64,000 bases of DNA, from contig CEFQ01000002.1 in NCBI GenBank assembly GCA_900068845.1, positions 1 through 64,000 of the forward strand. The letters are read 5' to 3'. This DNA is from Enterobacter ludwigii (GTDB lineage: Bacteria > Pseudomonadota > Gammaproteobacteria > Enterobacterales > Enterobacteriaceae). The position numbers were made by a program, and so were the translations under genes. The number at the start of each line of letters is the position of its first letter. Position 1 is the stretch's first letter. The notes below the pieces were generated by a model. That model saw only the letters and a program-made list of their open reading frames with translations, had not been told where the DNA came from and ran no database searches. Positions 1-9,079 of the stretch are shown here, one piece after another.

Positions 1-157
1 CCAGTAGTTATCCCCCTCCATCGGGCAGTTTCCCAGACATTACTCACCCGTCCGCCACTCGTCACCCGAGAGCAAGCTCTCTGTGCTACCGTTCGACTTG
101 CATGTGTTAGGCCTGCCGCCAGCGTTCAATCTGAGCCATGATCAAACTCTTCAATTT
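1..157 (-). rRNA. rrs: 16S ribosomal RNA, 5' end (partial)
   Basis: Read on the minus strand, this begins with the conserved 16S start (AAATTGAAGAGTTTGATCAT) and continues through the helix-3 to helix-6 region typical of enterobacteria. The gene runs off the left edge, so only about 157 nt are present. It lies downstream of clpB in the same orientation, the arrangement of rrnG in E. coli. The 5' end is placed by homology to mature 16S; processing sites are not visible. Confidence 0.97.
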
Positions 158-310
158 AAGTTTGATTTGCTTAAACAAGTTAAGCGATGCTCATCTGTAA
201 AACGTCATAATGAATTTCATTATGTGTTCACTCGTGAGACTTGATATTTTTTTGCGTCCGGAGACGCTGATATCAATCCTGCGAGTGCCCACACAGATTG
301 TCTGATAAAT

Positions 311-322
311 TGTTAAAGAGCG
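311..322 (-). promoter_or_regulatory. rRNA leader boxA antitermination site
   Basis: The minus strand reads CGCTCTTTAACA, a one-base variant of the enterobacterial boxA TGCTCTTTAACA. It lies about 155 nt upstream of mature 16S and is followed by the conserved leader stretch ATTTATCAGACAATCTGTGT. In the family this RNA site recruits NusB/NusE for rrn antitermination. Confidence 0.85.
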
Positions 323-361
323 TTGCGAACAGCGGGTTAACCGTCTGTCGCGAGGTGGCGT

Positions 362-389
362 ATATTACGCTTTCCTCCTTCGGAGTCAA
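362..389 (-). promoter_or_regulatory. rrn P2 promoter
   Basis: On the minus strand there is a -35 TTGACT (384-389), a 16-bp spacer and a -10 TAATAT (362-367), followed by GCGCC-like G/C-rich discriminator sequence (ACGCCACC). This matches an rrn P2: close to consensus, short spacer, and sited between P1 and boxA. Confidence 0.85.
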
Positions 390-482
390 ACACTTTTTTC
401 AGCGCTTTCATCCGGCGGGATGAATTTCTTCACTCCCTGCTGAGCCGTCTGCGTTGCCGCTTTGCCGTCTCAGTGGTGGCGC

Positions 483-510
483 ATTATAGGGAGTTATTCG
501 GAGCTGACAA
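483..510 (-). promoter_or_regulatory. rrn P1 promoter with UP element
   Basis: On the minus strand there is a -35 TTGTCA (505-510), a 16-bp spacer and a consensus -10 TATAAT (483-488) followed by the discriminator GCGCCACC. These are hallmarks of a growth-rate and ppGpp-regulated rrn P1. The A/T-rich stretch directly upstream (about 511-533) is the expected UP element. Fis sites cannot be called by eye. Confidence 0.87.
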
Positions 511-590
511 GGGTAAATTTCAAGTTTTTACGCGACCGCTCACTTTCCAGGCGATACGTTGCAAAAAGCAGCTAATTCTTGCGAAAAGGC

Positions 591-618
591 CAAAAAAAAC
601 GGGCCCGCAGGCCCGTTT
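591..618 (-). terminator. Rho-independent terminator of clpB
   Basis: The minus strand has a GC-rich hairpin (AACGGGCC, loop TGC, GGGCCCGTT) followed by a run of eight T. It lies 14 nt beyond the clpB stop codon and separates clpB from the downstream rrn promoters. Confidence 0.9.
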
Positions 619-631
619 CAAGTGAATGTCA

Positions 632-3205
632 TTACTGATGAGCAACAATCACATCGTCTTTTACATCCATTTCAATCGTTTTACCCGGAACCAAGGCACC
701 AGAAAGAATCTGCTGCGCCAGCGGGTTTTCAATCTGCTGCTGAATAGCACGCTTCAATGGACGCGCACCATAAACCGGGTCATAACCATTTTCGCCGAGC
801 AGTTTGAGCGCCTCATCGGAGATATGTAGCTGGTAGCCACGCTCCTCAAGACGTTTATACAAACGTTGCAACTGAATCTGCGCAATCGAAGCAATGTGTT
901 TTTCGCCCAGCGGATGGAACACCACCATGTCATCTATACGGTTGATAAATTCCGGACGGAAGTGCTGTCCAACAACCGTCATTACCACCTCTTTCATTTC
1001 CGCATAATCCAGAGAACCAAAACGTTCCTGAATAAGGTCGGAACCAAGGTTCGAGGTCATGATCACCACGGTATTACGGAAATCCACCGTGCGGCCTTGC
1101 CCATCAGTTAAGCGACCATCATCCAACACCTGCAGTAGGATGTTGAACACATCAGGATGCGCCTTCTCAACTTCATCCAGCAAAATCACCGAATAAGGCC
1201 GACGGCGTACCGCTTCGGTCAGATATCCGCCCTCTTCATAGCCGACGTATCCTGGAGGTGCCCCCACCAGACGCGACACGGAGTGTTTTTCCATAAACTC
1301 GGACATATCAATGCGCACCATTGCGTCATCGCTGTCGAATAAGAAGTTAGCCAGCGCTTTACACAATTCGGTTTTACCGACGCCAGTGGGTCCAAGGAAC
1401 AAGAAGGAACCAATTGGACGATTCGGATCCGATAGGCCAGCTCGGCTACGGCGAATCGCATTCGAAACCGCTTCAACCGCTTCGTTCTGACCGATAACGC
1501 GTGAGTGCAACTCTTGCTCCATACGCAGCAATTTATCGCGTTCACCTTCCATCATGCGTGCGACTGGAATTCCAGTCCAACGCGCCAGCACGTCGGCGAT
1601 CTCCACATCCGTTACGCGATTGCGTAACAGCTTCATGGTTTTCCCCTCAGACTGCGTAGCAATGGCTAACTGTTTCTCCAGCTCCGGAATTTTACCGTAC
1701 TGCAGTTCAGACATCTGACCCAAGTCGCCAACGCGACGCGCTTGCTCCATCGTCAGACGCGCTTGCTCAAGTTCTGCTTTGATGTTCTGCGTGCCGGTTA
1801 AAGAGGCTTTTTCTGCTTTCCACTCCTCTTCAAGCTCAGCGTATTCACGCTCTTTCTGATCAAGTTCGCTTTCCAGCATTTCCAGACGTTTCACGCTGGC
1901 GTCATCAGACTCTTTCTTTAATGCCTGCTGCTCCAGTTTTAACTGGATAATGCGACGCTCCAGTCGATCGAGTGATTCGGGCTTCGAATCCATCTGTAAA
2001 CGAATACTGGATGCCGCTTCATCAATCAGATCAATGGCTTTATCTGGCAGCTGACGATCGGAAATGTAACGATGCGACAGCGTCGCCGCAGCCACAATCG
2101 CGGGATCGGTGATCTGCACATGGTGATGCAGTTCATAGCGTTCTTTCAATCCACGCAGAATGGCAATGGTATCTTCCACACTCGGCTCAGCGACAAAAAC
2201 TTTCTGGAAACGACGTTCCAGTGCCGCATCTTTCTCAATAAACTGACGATACTCATTCAGCGTCGTTGCGCCGACACAGTGCAACTCACCGCGCGCCAGT
2301 GCGGGTTTCAGCATGTTGCCCGCATCCATTGCACCATCGGCTTTACCGGCGCCAACCATGGTATGCAGTTCGTCGATAAACAGAATGACGTTGCCTTCCT
2401 GTTTCGCCAGATCGCTTAGCACGCCTTTGAGACGCTCTTCAAATTCTCCGCGATATTTGGCGCCAGCCACCAGCGAACCCATATCCAATGCCAGCACGCG
2501 ACGACCTTTGAGACCTTCCGGCACTTCACCATTGATGATGCGCTGCGCTAAACCTTCGGCGATAGCCGTTTTACCGACGCCAGGTTCACCAATCAGTACC
2601 GGGTTATTTTTGGTACGACGCTGCAACACCTGAATGGTGCGACGGATCTCTTCATCACGCCCAATGACCGGATCCAGTTTGCCGAGTTCGGCACGCTCGG
2701 TAAGGTCAATGGTGTATTTTTTTAAAGCCTGACGCTGATCTTCAGCCCCTTGATCGTTCACGTTGTCTCCTCCCCGTAATTGGTCGATGGCCTTAGAGAG
2801 TTTGTCCGAAGTCGCGCCAACTGATTTCAAAAGGTCAGCCAGCGAGCCACGTGAATCGAGGGCCGCCAATACAAATAATTCAGATGATATAAAGTTATCG
2901 CCGCGCTTTTGCGCCAGCTTGTCGCACAGGTTAAGCACCCGAATGAGATCGGCGGATGGCTGTACGTCGCCATCGGTACCTTCTACCTGCGGCAGTCGAT
3001 TTATTGCTTGTTCAATACTGGTGAGCAGACCAGCCACATCGGCACCCGCTGCGCTTAGCAATGGACGCACCGATCCGCCTTCCTGATTAAGCAGCGCGCT
3101 CATCAAATGAAGGGGTTCAATGAATTGATTGTCATGTCCCAGAGCAAGGGACTGTGCATCGGCAAGTGCCAGTTGAAATTTATTAGTAAGACGATCCAGA
3201 CGCAT
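632..3205 (-). CDS. clpB: ClpB protein disaggregase
   Basis: Cytosolic AAA+ hexamer that works with DnaK/DnaJ/GrpE to thread proteins out of aggregates. The 857 codons match the E. coli length. In order: an N-terminal Clp-repeat domain (about 1-145), NBD1 with Walker A GEPGVGKT near residue 206 and Walker [10 protein letters not shown], a long charged coiled-coil middle domain (about 410-520), NBD2 with Walker A GPTGVGKT near 605, and a C-terminal oligomerisation domain. I chose the ATG at 3205 because GGGAGGA sits just upstream; an in-frame ATG 12 nt earlier overlaps that ribosome site. A sigma-32 promoter precedes it. It is transcribed toward the rrn operon, as in E. coli. Confidence 0.98.
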   Translation of the reverse strand: MRLDRLTNKFQLALADAQSLALGHDNQFIEPLHLMSALLNQEGGSVRPLLSAAGADVAGLLTSIEQAINRLPQVEGTDGDVQPSADLIRVLNLCDKLAQKRGDNFISSELFVLAALDSRGSLADLLKSVGATSDKLSKAIDQLRGGDNVNDQGAEDQRQALKKYTIDLTERAELGKLDPVIGRDEEIRRTIQVLQRRTKNNPVLIGEPGVGKTAIAEGLAQRIINGEVPEGLKGRRVLALDMGSLVAGAKYRGEFEERLKGVLSDLAKQEGNVILFIDELHTMVGAGKADGAMDAGNMLKPALARGELHCVGATTLNEYRQFIEKDAALERRFQKVFVAEPSVEDTIAILRGLKERYELHHHVQITDPAIVAAATLSHRYISDRQLPDKAIDLIDEAASSIRLQMDSKPESLDRLERRIIQLKLEQQALKKESDDASVKRLEMLESELDQKEREYAELEEEWKAEKASLTGTQNIKAELEQARLTMEQARRVGDLGQMSELQYGKIPELEKQLAIATQSEGKTMKLLRNRVTDVEIADVLARWTGIPVARMMEGERDKLLRMEQELHSRVIGQNEAVEAVSNAIRRSRAGLSDPNRPIGSFLFLGPTGVGKTELCKALANFLFDSDDAMVRIDMSEFMEKHSVSRLVGAPPGYVGYEEGGYLTEAVRRRPYSVILLDEVEKAHPDVFNILLQVLDDGRLTDGQGRTVDFRNTVVIMTSNLGSDLIQERFGSLDYAEMKEVVMTVVGQHFRPEFINRIDDMVVFHPLGEKHIASIAQIQLQRLYKRLEERGYQLHISDEALKLLGENGYDPVYGARPLKRAIQQQIENPLAQQILSGALVPGKTIEMDVKDDVIVAHQ

Positions 3206-3241
3206 AATTCCTCCCATTACAGGTCAAAATGCTACTGGAGA

Positions 3242-3272
3242 TTAAATGAGGTCATCCCTCAAATTTTTCAAG
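3242..3272 (-). promoter_or_regulatory. Sigma-32 heat-shock promoter of clpB
   Basis: On the minus strand a -35 CTTGAAA (ending at 3272) is separated by about 14 bp from a -10 CCTCATTTAA (3242-3251). Both the elements and the intervening sequence closely resemble the known E. coli clpB heat-shock promoter. The site ends 37 nt before the chosen clpB start. Confidence 0.85.
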
Positions 3273-3331
3273 GTTAATGACCTGAGTTGTGAGCAAAAAA
3301 TACGCTAACTGGACCGTCTTGTGGCGTAAGA

Positions 3332-4060
3332 CTATCTCAGCCAAATCAAAGTTGCCATACGCCCGGTAACACCATCGCGCCGGAAGGAGAAAAAATCATC
3401 GCGTTCATGGAAGGTACAACGCATTGTACCGCTGATGGAATGCACTCCGGCAGCCTGCAGCCGCTGGCGAGCCAGCAGCCAAATATCGGCAAAGTATTTG
3501 CTACCAACCGGACGAAAAGCCTGTTCCGCTTGTAAATCATGTGCCATGAATGCCGCTCTGACTTCCGGTCCAACTTCAAATGCTTGCGGACCGATTGCCG
3601 GGCCAAGCCATGCATGGATGTCGTTCGCCGGACAGTGAAACTGTGACAACGTCTGTTCCAGTACGCCATTGCAGAGTCCACGCCATCCAGCATGCGCAGC
3701 TGCGACTTCACTGCCATCTTTGCTACAAAACAGCACCGGCAAACAATCCGCCGTCATCACTGCGCAAACCACCCCGCTTTCACGCGTGATTGCGGCATCA
3801 GCGCGCGGCAGCGGTTCAGTGGCAGGTAAGCGCGCAACGATTTGACCATGAACCTGATCGAGCCATTGCGGCATCTTTGGTAATGCCAGCTGCTCAATTA
3901 AGCGTTGACGATTTTGAGCAACATGCGACTCAGCGTCGCCAACATGCCCACCAAGATTCAGCGAATCCCAAGGGGCAGCGCTAACGCCGCCGTGACGCGT
4001 GGTGGAACATGCCCGAACATGCTGCGGCGCAGGCCAATCCGGGATGATCCATTCACTCAT
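3332..4060 (-). CDS. pgeF: Peptidoglycan editing factor PgeF (YfiH)
   Basis: Cytosolic single-domain protein of the multicopper polyphenol-oxidase (laccase-like) fold. The family includes purine nucleoside phosphorylases, and in E. coli YfiH keeps L-Ser from replacing L-Ala in the muropeptide stem. The whole 242-residue protein is the domain. The expected metal-binding set is visible: His71 (VHG), Cys106 in TADCLP and His123 in AAHAGWRG. It overlaps the 3' end of rluD by 4 bp, so translational coupling with rluD is likely, and clpB lies downstream under its own promoter. The exact in vivo substrate is less certain than the family. Confidence 0.94.
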   Translation of the reverse strand: MSEWIIPDWPAPQHVRACSTTRHGGVSAAPWDSLNLGGHVGDAESHVAQNRQRLIEQLALPKMPQWLDQVHGQIVARLPATEPLPRADAAITRESGVVCAVMTADCLPVLFCSKDGSEVAAAHAGWRGLCNGVLEQTLSQFHCPANDIHAWLGPAIGPQAFEVGPEVRAAFMAHDLQAEQAFRPVGSKYFADIWLLARQRLQAAGVHSISGTMRCTFHERDDFFSFRRDGVTGRMATLIWLR

Positions 4061-5037
4061 AGCCAGTCCATCTGATCGCGGAATTCATGAGTATCGGCTT
4101 TCAGTGCATCAATTAAATCGACCATATCCTGCGGCAATGGCGCATGCCATTCCATCTCGATACCGGTTATCGGATGATAGAGACGTAACATCGTGGCATG
4201 CAGCGCCTGGCGATCAAAACCACGGAGTGTCGTTATGAAAGCTTCAGATGCCCCTTTTGGCGGACGTGGACGGCCACCGTACAGCGGATCGCCCACCAGC
4301 GGATGATTGATATGGGCCATATGCACACGAATCTGATGCGTACGACCCGTTTCAAGACGTAAACGCAAACGCGTATGCGCACGGAAGTGCTCCATGATGC
4401 GGTAATGCGTAGTCGCCGGTTTACCCATCGGATGTACCGCCATATGCGTGCGTTTGGTTGAATGGCGCGCCATTGGCTGATCCACAGTACCACCCGCAGT
4501 CATGGTGCCGATGGCGACCGCTTCATATTCACGCGTAATTTCACGCAGCTGCAGCGATTCAACCAAGTGCGTTTGTGCAGGAACGGTTTTCGCTACCACC
4601 ATCAAGCCGGTGGTGTCTTTATCCAGACGATGAACAATGCCTGCGCGAGGTACGTCAGAAATCGGTGGATAGTGATAGAGCAGTGCGTTAAGCACTGTGC
4701 CATCCGGATTCCCTGCGCCTGGATGTACCACTAAACCACGGGGTTTGTTGATTACCAGAATGTCGTCATCTTCATAAACAATGTTGAGTGGGATGTTTTG
4801 CGCTTCCCAGCGTTGCTCTTCTTCGATCTCAGCATCAATCGAAACATGCTCACCGCCAAAAACTTTTTCTTTTGGTTTATCGATGATAGTGCCGTTGACG
4901 CTGACTCGGCGCTCAAGAATCCATTCTTTTATGCGAGAACGTGAATAATCAGGGAACAATTCTGCCAAAGTCTGATCTAAGCGTTGTCCAAGCTGTGCTT
5001 CGGACACCGTTGCGGTGAGTTGAACTTGTTGTGCCAT
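4057..5037 (-). CDS. rluD: 23S rRNA pseudouridine(1911/1915/1917) synthase RluD
   Basis: Makes the three pseudouridines of helix 69 in 23S rRNA, late in 50S assembly. The 326 residues comprise an N-terminal S4 RNA-binding domain (about 17-75) and a RluA-type synthase domain. The catalytic aspartate is Asp139 in HRLDKDTTG, with the later motif RTHQIRVH near 230. It is the first gene of a pair with pgeF (4-bp overlap) and is divergent from bamD, from which it is separated by 130 bp. Confidence 0.97.
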   Translation of the reverse strand: MAQQVQLTATVSEAQLGQRLDQTLAELFPDYSRSRIKEWILERRVSVNGTIIDKPKEKVFGGEHVSIDAEIEEEQRWEAQNIPLNIVYEDDDILVINKPRGLVVHPGAGNPDGTVLNALLYHYPPISDVPRAGIVHRLDKDTTGLMVVAKTVPAQTHLVESLQLREITREYEAVAIGTMTAGGTVDQPMARHSTKRTHMAVHPMGKPATTHYRIMEHFRAHTRLRLRLETGRTHQIRVHMAHINHPLVGDPLYGGRPRPPKGASEAFITTLRGFDRQALHATMLRLYHPITGIEMEWHAPLPQDMVDLIDALKADTHEFRDQMDWL

Positions 5038-5062
5038 ATACAGCTTCTTCGTTAACGTTGGG

Positions 5063-5090
5063 TTTTCACGGCGATGCCGTTTAATATAAT
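5063..5090 (+). promoter_or_regulatory. Probable sigma-70 promoter of bamD
   Basis: A consensus -10 TATAAT lies at 5085-5090 with a weak -35 (TTTTCA, 5063-5068) 16 bp upstream. It sits 78 bp before bamD in the rluD-bamD divergent gap. The A/T palindrome around the -10 could also serve rluD on the other strand. Confidence 0.5.
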
Positions 5091-5167
5091 GTGCTATCGT
5101 ACCTGGTCATAACTGGGAGCTATACGGACAGCTTCTGCTACAACACTTTGAGGATAATCATTTCGTC

Positions 5168-5908
5168 ATGACGCGTATGAAACATCTGGTGGCTGCTGCC
5201 ACACTGAGCCTGAGCCTGGCGCTTGTGGGTTGTTCCGGCTCATCGGATCCAGTCCCGGACAGCCCGCCGTCTGAAATTTACGCCACGGCCCAGCAAAAGC
5301 TGCAGGACGGTAACTTTAAAGCGGCGATTAAGCAACTGGAAGCACTGGATAACCGCTATCCATTTGGTCCTTACTCACAGCAAGTACAGCTGGATTTGAT
5401 CTACGCGTATTACAAAAATGCCGATCTGCCACTAGCGCAAGCCGCTATATCTCGCTTTATGCGTCTGAATCCAACCCATCCGAATATCGACTATGTCATC
5501 TATATGAAAGGTCTGACGGATATGGCGCTGGATGACTCTGCATTGCAGGGCTTCTTCGGTATCGATCGTTCCGATCGTGATCCGACGCACGCTCGTGATG
5601 CTTTCCGTGACTTCTCGCAGTTACTGCGCAGTTATCCAAACAGCCAATATGCTGCGGATGCACAGAAACGTTTAGCATTCTTGAAAGAGCGCCTGGCGAA
5701 GTATGAACTCTCGGTGGCGCAATTCTATACCAAGCGCGGTGCTTATGTCGCTGTTGTTAACCGCGTGGAAACGATGATGAAGGATTATCCAGATACTGAG
5801 GCGACTCATGAAGCGTTGCCGTTGATGGAAAATGCTTACCGCCAGCTGCAATTGACGGCTGAAGCCGACAAAGTGGCAAAAATCATTGCGGCGAATAATC
5901 AGTCCTGA
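5168..5908 (+). CDS. bamD: Outer membrane assembly lipoprotein BamD
   Basis: Essential lipoprotein of the BAM complex, which inserts beta-barrel proteins into the outer membrane. The 246 residues start with a lipoprotein signal: positive MTRMK, a hydrophobic stretch and lipobox LVGC with Cys22 as the lipidated residue. The rest is helical tetratricopeptide-like repeats (for example [20 protein letters not shown] and [20 protein letters not shown]) with the conserved [10 protein letters not shown] near the end. ATG 5168 was chosen because it gives the same MTRMK N-terminus as E. coli. It is a single-gene unit closed by a strong terminator. Confidence 0.98.
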   Translation: MTRMKHLVAAATLSLSLALVGCSGSSDPVPDSPPSEIYATAQQKLQDGNFKAAIKQLEALDNRYPFGPYSQQVQLDLIYAYYKNADLPLAQAAISRFMRLNPTHPNIDYVIYMKGLTDMALDDSALQGFFGIDRSDRDPTHARDAFRDFSQLLRSYPNSQYAADAQKRLAFLKERLAKYELSVAQFYTKRGAYVAVVNRVETMMKDYPDTEATHEALPLMENAYRQLQLTAEADKVAKIIAANNQS

Positions 5909-5921
5909 TTATTACATCCAC

Positions 5922-5953
5922 AAAAAAAGCAGCCCATGTGGCTGCTTTTTTTA
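5922..5953 (+). terminator. Rho-independent terminator of bamD
   Basis: A perfect hairpin AAAAAGCAGCC / GGCTGCTTTTT with loop CATGT is flanked by A and T tracts. It begins 14 nt after the bamD stop codon. Confidence 0.92.
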
Positions 5954-6106
5954 TGTCACTTTGTGGGTAACTCAGTAATTTTACAGATTTATCGTCGTTA
6001 TTATCCCGTCAATCATGCGCCCTTCCTCTCTCGTCTTCAAGAGTTTCGCACCACTTTCCCAGCCTTTCTCACAATTAAGCGGCATTGACAAAAAGTGACA
6101 TTTCAA

Positions 6107-6148
6107 TGTGATCTAGATCACACATTTTCTTGATATCCGCGGTATGCT
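6107..6148 (+). promoter_or_regulatory. CRP-dependent class II promoter of raiA
   Basis: A perfect CRP half-site pair TGTGA (6107-6111), N6, TCACA (6118-6122) lies inside an almost perfect palindrome. Its centre, 6114.5, is 41.5 bp upstream of position 6156. That is where a start site would fall for the -10 TATGCT at 6143-6148. The geometry is exactly class II activation. No good -35 is present at the matching position, as expected for an activator-dependent promoter. Confidence 0.82.
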
Positions 6149-6185
6149 GGTCCTACCCAGACGGAAATGACAGAGAGGTTTAACT

Positions 6186-6512
6186 ATGATTCTGAACATT
6201 ACCAGCAAACAAATGGAAATCACCGAGGCCATCCGTAACCACGTTGAAGAGCGCCTCGCCAAGCTGGAAAAATGGCAAACACATCTGATAAACCCTCACA
6301 TTGTGTTATCGAAAGAGCCGAAGGAATTTGTGGCAGACGCCACCATTAATACGCCTAACGGAACGCTGGTTGCCAGCGCGAAACATGATGATATGTATAC
6401 GGCCATCAATGACTTGATTGCCAAGCTGGAGCGACAACTTAATAAAGCGCAACATAAACCCGAAGCCCGTCGCGCCAACAGTAGTGTTAAAGATTTCATG
6501 CCTACGGAATAA
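6186..6512 (+). CDS. raiA: Ribosome-associated inhibitor RaiA (YfiA)
   Basis: Short-form hibernation factor that binds between the 30S head and body in cold shock or stationary phase and blocks translation. At 108 residues it is close to the E. coli protein (113) but lacks part of the acidic tail. It opens with the conserved [15 protein letters not shown] beta strand and carries the basic helix motif [20 protein letters not shown]. It lies between bamD and pheL-pheA as in E. coli. The perfect CRP site upstream suggests expression rises when preferred sugars run out. Confidence 0.96.
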   Translation: MILNITSKQMEITEAIRNHVEERLAKLEKWQTHLINPHIVLSKEPKEFVADATINTPNGTLVASAKHDDMYTAINDLIAKLERQLNKAQHKPEARRANSSVKDFMPTE

Positions 6513-6528
6513 ACATACATCTTTAGTA

Positions 6529-6552
6529 ACGCGCCTCCGGGCGCGTTTTTTA
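6529..6552 (+). terminator. Rho-independent terminator of raiA
   Basis: Hairpin ACGCGCC, loop TCC, GGGCGCGT is followed by six T, 17 nt after the raiA stop. The pheL promoter -35 begins right at its T run. Confidence 0.9.
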
Positions 6553-6581
6553 TTGACAGCTTTAAATCACTGCGGTTACTC
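6553..6581 (+). promoter_or_regulatory. Probable pheL-pheA promoter
   Basis: A consensus -35 TTGACA (6553-6558) is followed at 17 bp by a poor -10 (TTACTC, 6576-6581). The position and the TTGACAGC start resemble the E. coli pheA promoter, but the -10 here is weak, so the exact -10 assignment is uncertain. Confidence 0.5.
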
Positions 6582-6609
6582 TCAAGCCACTTCATTTATG
6601 GAACCAACC

Positions 6610-6657
6610 ATGAAACATCTACCGTTTTTCTTCGCATTCTTTTTTACCTTCCCCTGA
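6610..6657 (+). CDS. pheL: pheA operon leader peptide PheL
   Basis: A 15-codon peptide, MKHLPFFFAFFFTFP, with seven phenylalanines. It differs from E. coli PheL at one residue. Ribosome stalling at the Phe codons when charged tRNA-Phe is scarce favours the antiterminator (6660-6713) over the terminator (6705-6730) that precedes pheA. It is too short for ordinary gene finders. Confidence 0.95.
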   Translation: MKHLPFFFAFFFTFP

Positions 6658-6659
6658 TT

Positions 6660-6730
6660 GGGAGGCGATTCGTCATGTGAAAATGAATGCGAAGACGAAC
6701 AACAAAGCCTCCCAAATGGGAGGCTTTTTT
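6660..6730 (+). promoter_or_regulatory. pheA transcription attenuator
   Basis: Two mutually exclusive folds are visible. The terminator pairs AAGCCTCCC (6705-6713) with GGGAGGCTT (6718-6726) and ends in a T run to 6730. The antiterminator pairs GGGAGGC (6660-6666) with the same GCCTCCC (6707-6713), extended by TTCGTC (6669-6674) with GACGAA (6694-6699). GGGAGGC lies just after the pheL stop, where a stalled or released ribosome would decide the fold. Confidence 0.88.
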
Positions 6731-6755
6731 ATTGGACATTTTACAGGTGAGCCCT

Positions 6756-7919
6756 ATGAATCCCGAAAATCCGCTGCTGGCCTTACGCGATAGGATCAGC
6801 GCCGTTGATGAAAAACTCTTAGCGCTTTTATCAGAGCGTCGCACACTGGCCGTTGAAGTTGCGCAGGCAAAACTGGCAACGCATCGTCCGATCCGCGACG
6901 TTGAGCGCGAACGTGCTCTGCTGGAAAATCTTATTTCTCTGGGTAAAAGGCATCAGCTAGATGCGCACTACATCACGCGTTTATTCCAGTTAGTGATTGA
7001 AGATTCGGTTCTTACCCAGCAAGCACTATTGCAAAAAAACCTCAACCATCCGCATGCACACGCACCACGCATTGCATTCCTTGGACCGAAAGGTTCTTAT
7101 TCACACCTCGCGGCACGTAAATATGCCACCCGACATTTTGATTCGATGGTTGAGCTAGGCTGTTTGAAATTCCATGACATCATTCATCAGGTTGAGAGCG
7201 GCCAGGCAGATTACGCAGTAATGCCCATTGAAAATACCAGCTCGGGTTCAATCAATGACGTTTACGATCTGCTTCAGCAAACCACGCTATCGATTGTGGG
7301 TGAACTGACCATTCCGATTGAGCACTGTGTACTGGTAAACGGCAGCACCGACCTACAGCAAATCGACACGGTTTATAGCCATCCACAACCCTTCCAGCAG
7401 TGCAGCCAGTTCATTAATCGCTTCCCGCAGTGGAAAATTGAGTACACCGAAAGTACCGCCGCGGCGATGGAAAAGGTAGCAGCGATGAATTCACCAAAGG
7501 TTGCCGCATTGGGTAGCGAAGCAGGCGGTGAGCTGTATGGATTGCAAGTGCTGGAACGTAATCTGGCCAATCAACAACAGAACCATACGCGCTTCATTGT
7601 GCTGGCCCGTAAAGCGATTGAGGTTTCCAGCCAGGTTCCGGCGAAAACGACTCTGATTATGGCGACTGGCCAACAAGCTGGCGCATTGGTTGAGGCGCTG
7701 ATGGTATTACGTAACCACGGCCTCATCATGAGCAAATTGGAAAACCGTCCAATCAACGGCAATCCATGGGAAGAGATGTTTTATATTGATGTGCAAGGCA
7801 ATCTGCAATCAGAGAGCATGCAACTGGCATTAACGGAGTTGAGCGGCTTAACCCGTTCATTAAAAGTTCTTGGCTGCTATCCCGGCGAGAATGTGGTGCC
7901 GGTAGAGCCACGCCTCTAA
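6756..7919 (+). CDS. pheA: Bifunctional chorismate mutase / prephenate dehydratase PheA
   Basis: Converts chorismate to prephenate and then to phenylpyruvate in the cytosol, committing carbon to phenylalanine. The 387 residues hold an N-terminal AroQ chorismate mutase (about 1-95), a prephenate dehydratase domain starting at [15 protein letters not shown] and containing the TES motif (EYTESTAAA), and a C-terminal ACT domain for Phe feedback. The GALVEAL binding motif is intact, but the usual ESRP motif reads ENRP. The start at 6756 ([12 protein letters not shown]) aligns with E. coli and lies 26 nt after the attenuator; an upstream in-frame extension would cross the terminator and is unlikely. 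Confidence 0.97.
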   Translation: MNPENPLLALRDRISAVDEKLLALLSERRTLAVEVAQAKLATHRPIRDVERERALLENLISLGKRHQLDAHYITRLFQLVIEDSVLTQQALLQKNLNHPHAHAPRIAFLGPKGSYSHLAARKYATRHFDSMVELGCLKFHDIIHQVESGQADYAVMPIENTSSGSINDVYDLLQQTTLSIVGELTIPIEHCVLVNGSTDLQQIDTVYSHPQPFQQCSQFINRFPQWKIEYTESTAAAMEKVAAMNSPKVAALGSEAGGELYGLQVLERNLANQQQNHTRFIVLARKAIEVSSQVPAKTTLIMATGQQAGALVEALMVLRNHGLIMSKLENRPINGNPWEEMFYIDVQGNLQSESMQLALTELSGLTRSLKVLGCYPGENVVPVEPRL

Positions 7920-7921
7920 GC

Positions 7922-7949
7922 AAAAAGGCATCCTCACGGATGCCTTTTG
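7922..7949. terminator. Bidirectional terminator between pheA and tyrA
   Basis: Hairpin AAAAGGCATCC, loop TCAC, GGATGCCTTTT has an A tract on one side and T's on the other. It lies between the convergent stop codons of pheA and tyrA and can serve both. Confidence 0.88.
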
Positions 7950-7951
7950 TT

Positions 7952-9073
7952 CTACTGCCGGCTGTCGTTCGCCGATCGCAGCATGCTTCTGCTTTCTACC
8001 AGGAAGCGCTTAGCGTAATCACCAAACCAATGTTCGACGCGTTCGAAGCTATCGATGAAGGCTTGCTTATCGCCCTGCTCGAGCAGCTTGATCGCATCGC
8101 CAAATCGCTGGTAGTAACGTTTGATCAGCGCCAGATTACTCTCCGAGGACATGATGATGTCCGCGTAAAGTTGTGGATCCTGCGCGAACAGGCGCCCAAC
8201 CATTGCCAGTTCAAGGCGGTAAATTGGTGAAGATAACGCCAGCAGCTGATCCAGATTGACGTTCTCTTCCGCCAAATGCAGTCCGTAAGCGAAAGTCGCA
8301 AAGTGACGCAGTGCCTGAATAAACGCCATATTCTGGTCGTGCTCAACGGCACTGATACGATGCAGACGCGCGCCCCAGACCTGAATCTGCTCGAGAAACC
8401 ATTGATAAGCTTCCGGCTGACGGCCATCACACCAAACTACAACCTGCTTAGCCAGACTGCCGCTATCCGGACCAAACATCGGGTGCAAGCCCAGAACCGG
8501 TCCGGTGTGCGCGGCTAACATCGCCTGCAGGGGGCGATTCTTCACCGAGGCCAAATCGACCAGAATGCAATCTTCTGGCAACTTAGGTAACTCACCGATA
8601 ATTTGCTCTGTCAGATGGATTGGCACACTGATGATCACCATGCCCGCATCTTTCAACAGTTCGTCTGAGCGATCCCAATCGCCTTTATCCAGAATCCGCA
8701 CCTGATAACCAGAAAGCGTAAGCATCTTTTCAAACAGACGCCCCATCTGGCCACGACCACCTACAATAACCACCGGACGCAGCGTCGGACAAAGCGTTTT
8801 GAAGCCTTTGTCATTTTCATGCGCATAAGATTCACGCATCAAGCGACGCAATACATCTTCAATCAAGTCTGGCGACACGCCAATGGCTTCAGCTTCCTGG
8901 CGACGTGAAGCCAACATGCTGGCCTCACGCTCAGGTACGTAAATGGGTAAACCGTAGCGGCTTTTAACTTCACCCACTTCGGCCACTAGCTCAAGTCGTT
9001 TTGCCAGTAACCCAAGCAGGGCTTTATCTACTTCATCTATTTGATCGCGTAGCGCGGTCAGTTCAGCCACCAT
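7952..9073 (-). CDS. tyrA: Bifunctional chorismate mutase / prephenate dehydrogenase TyrA
   Basis: Makes 4-hydroxyphenylpyruvate, the tyrosine precursor, from chorismate with NAD+. The 373 residues match the E. coli length. An N-terminal AroQ mutase (about 1-90) is followed by a Rossmann dehydrogenase with [14 protein letters not shown] (about residue 102) and the catalytic-region motif [13 protein letters not shown]. It is the second gene of the aroF-tyrA operon (6 nt apart), so Tyr-specific DAHP synthesis and Tyr synthesis are co-expressed. It ends at the bidirectional terminator shared with pheA. Confidence 0.97.
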   Translation of the reverse strand: MVAELTALRDQIDEVDKALLGLLAKRLELVAEVGEVKSRYGLPIYVPEREASMLASRRQEAEAIGVSPDLIEDVLRRLMRESYAHENDKGFKTLCPTLRPVVIVGGRGQMGRLFEKMLTLSGYQVRILDKGDWDRSDELLKDAGMVIISVPIHLTEQIIGELPKLPEDCILVDLASVKNRPLQAMLAAHTGPVLGLHPMFGPDSGSLAKQVVVWCDGRQPEAYQWFLEQIQVWGARLHRISAVEHDQNMAFIQALRHFATFAYGLHLAEENVNLDQLLALSSPIYRLELAMVGRLFAQDPQLYADIIMSSESNLALIKRYYQRFGDAIKLLEQGDKQAFIDSFERVEHWFGDYAKRFLVESRSMLRSANDSRQ

Positions 9074-9079
9074 GACTCA

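Noticed and set aside
3206-3331. Possible small RNA gene in the clpB-pgeF gap, where one is annotated in some E. coli maps
   Set aside because: The gap is filled by the sigma-32 promoter and clpB leader; I see no terminator hairpin or sequence I can match to a known sRNA.
6418-6609. Longer gene reading into PheL
   Set aside because: It would overlap raiA in another frame and cross the raiA terminator; only the last 15 codons (pheL) have the leader-peptide signature.
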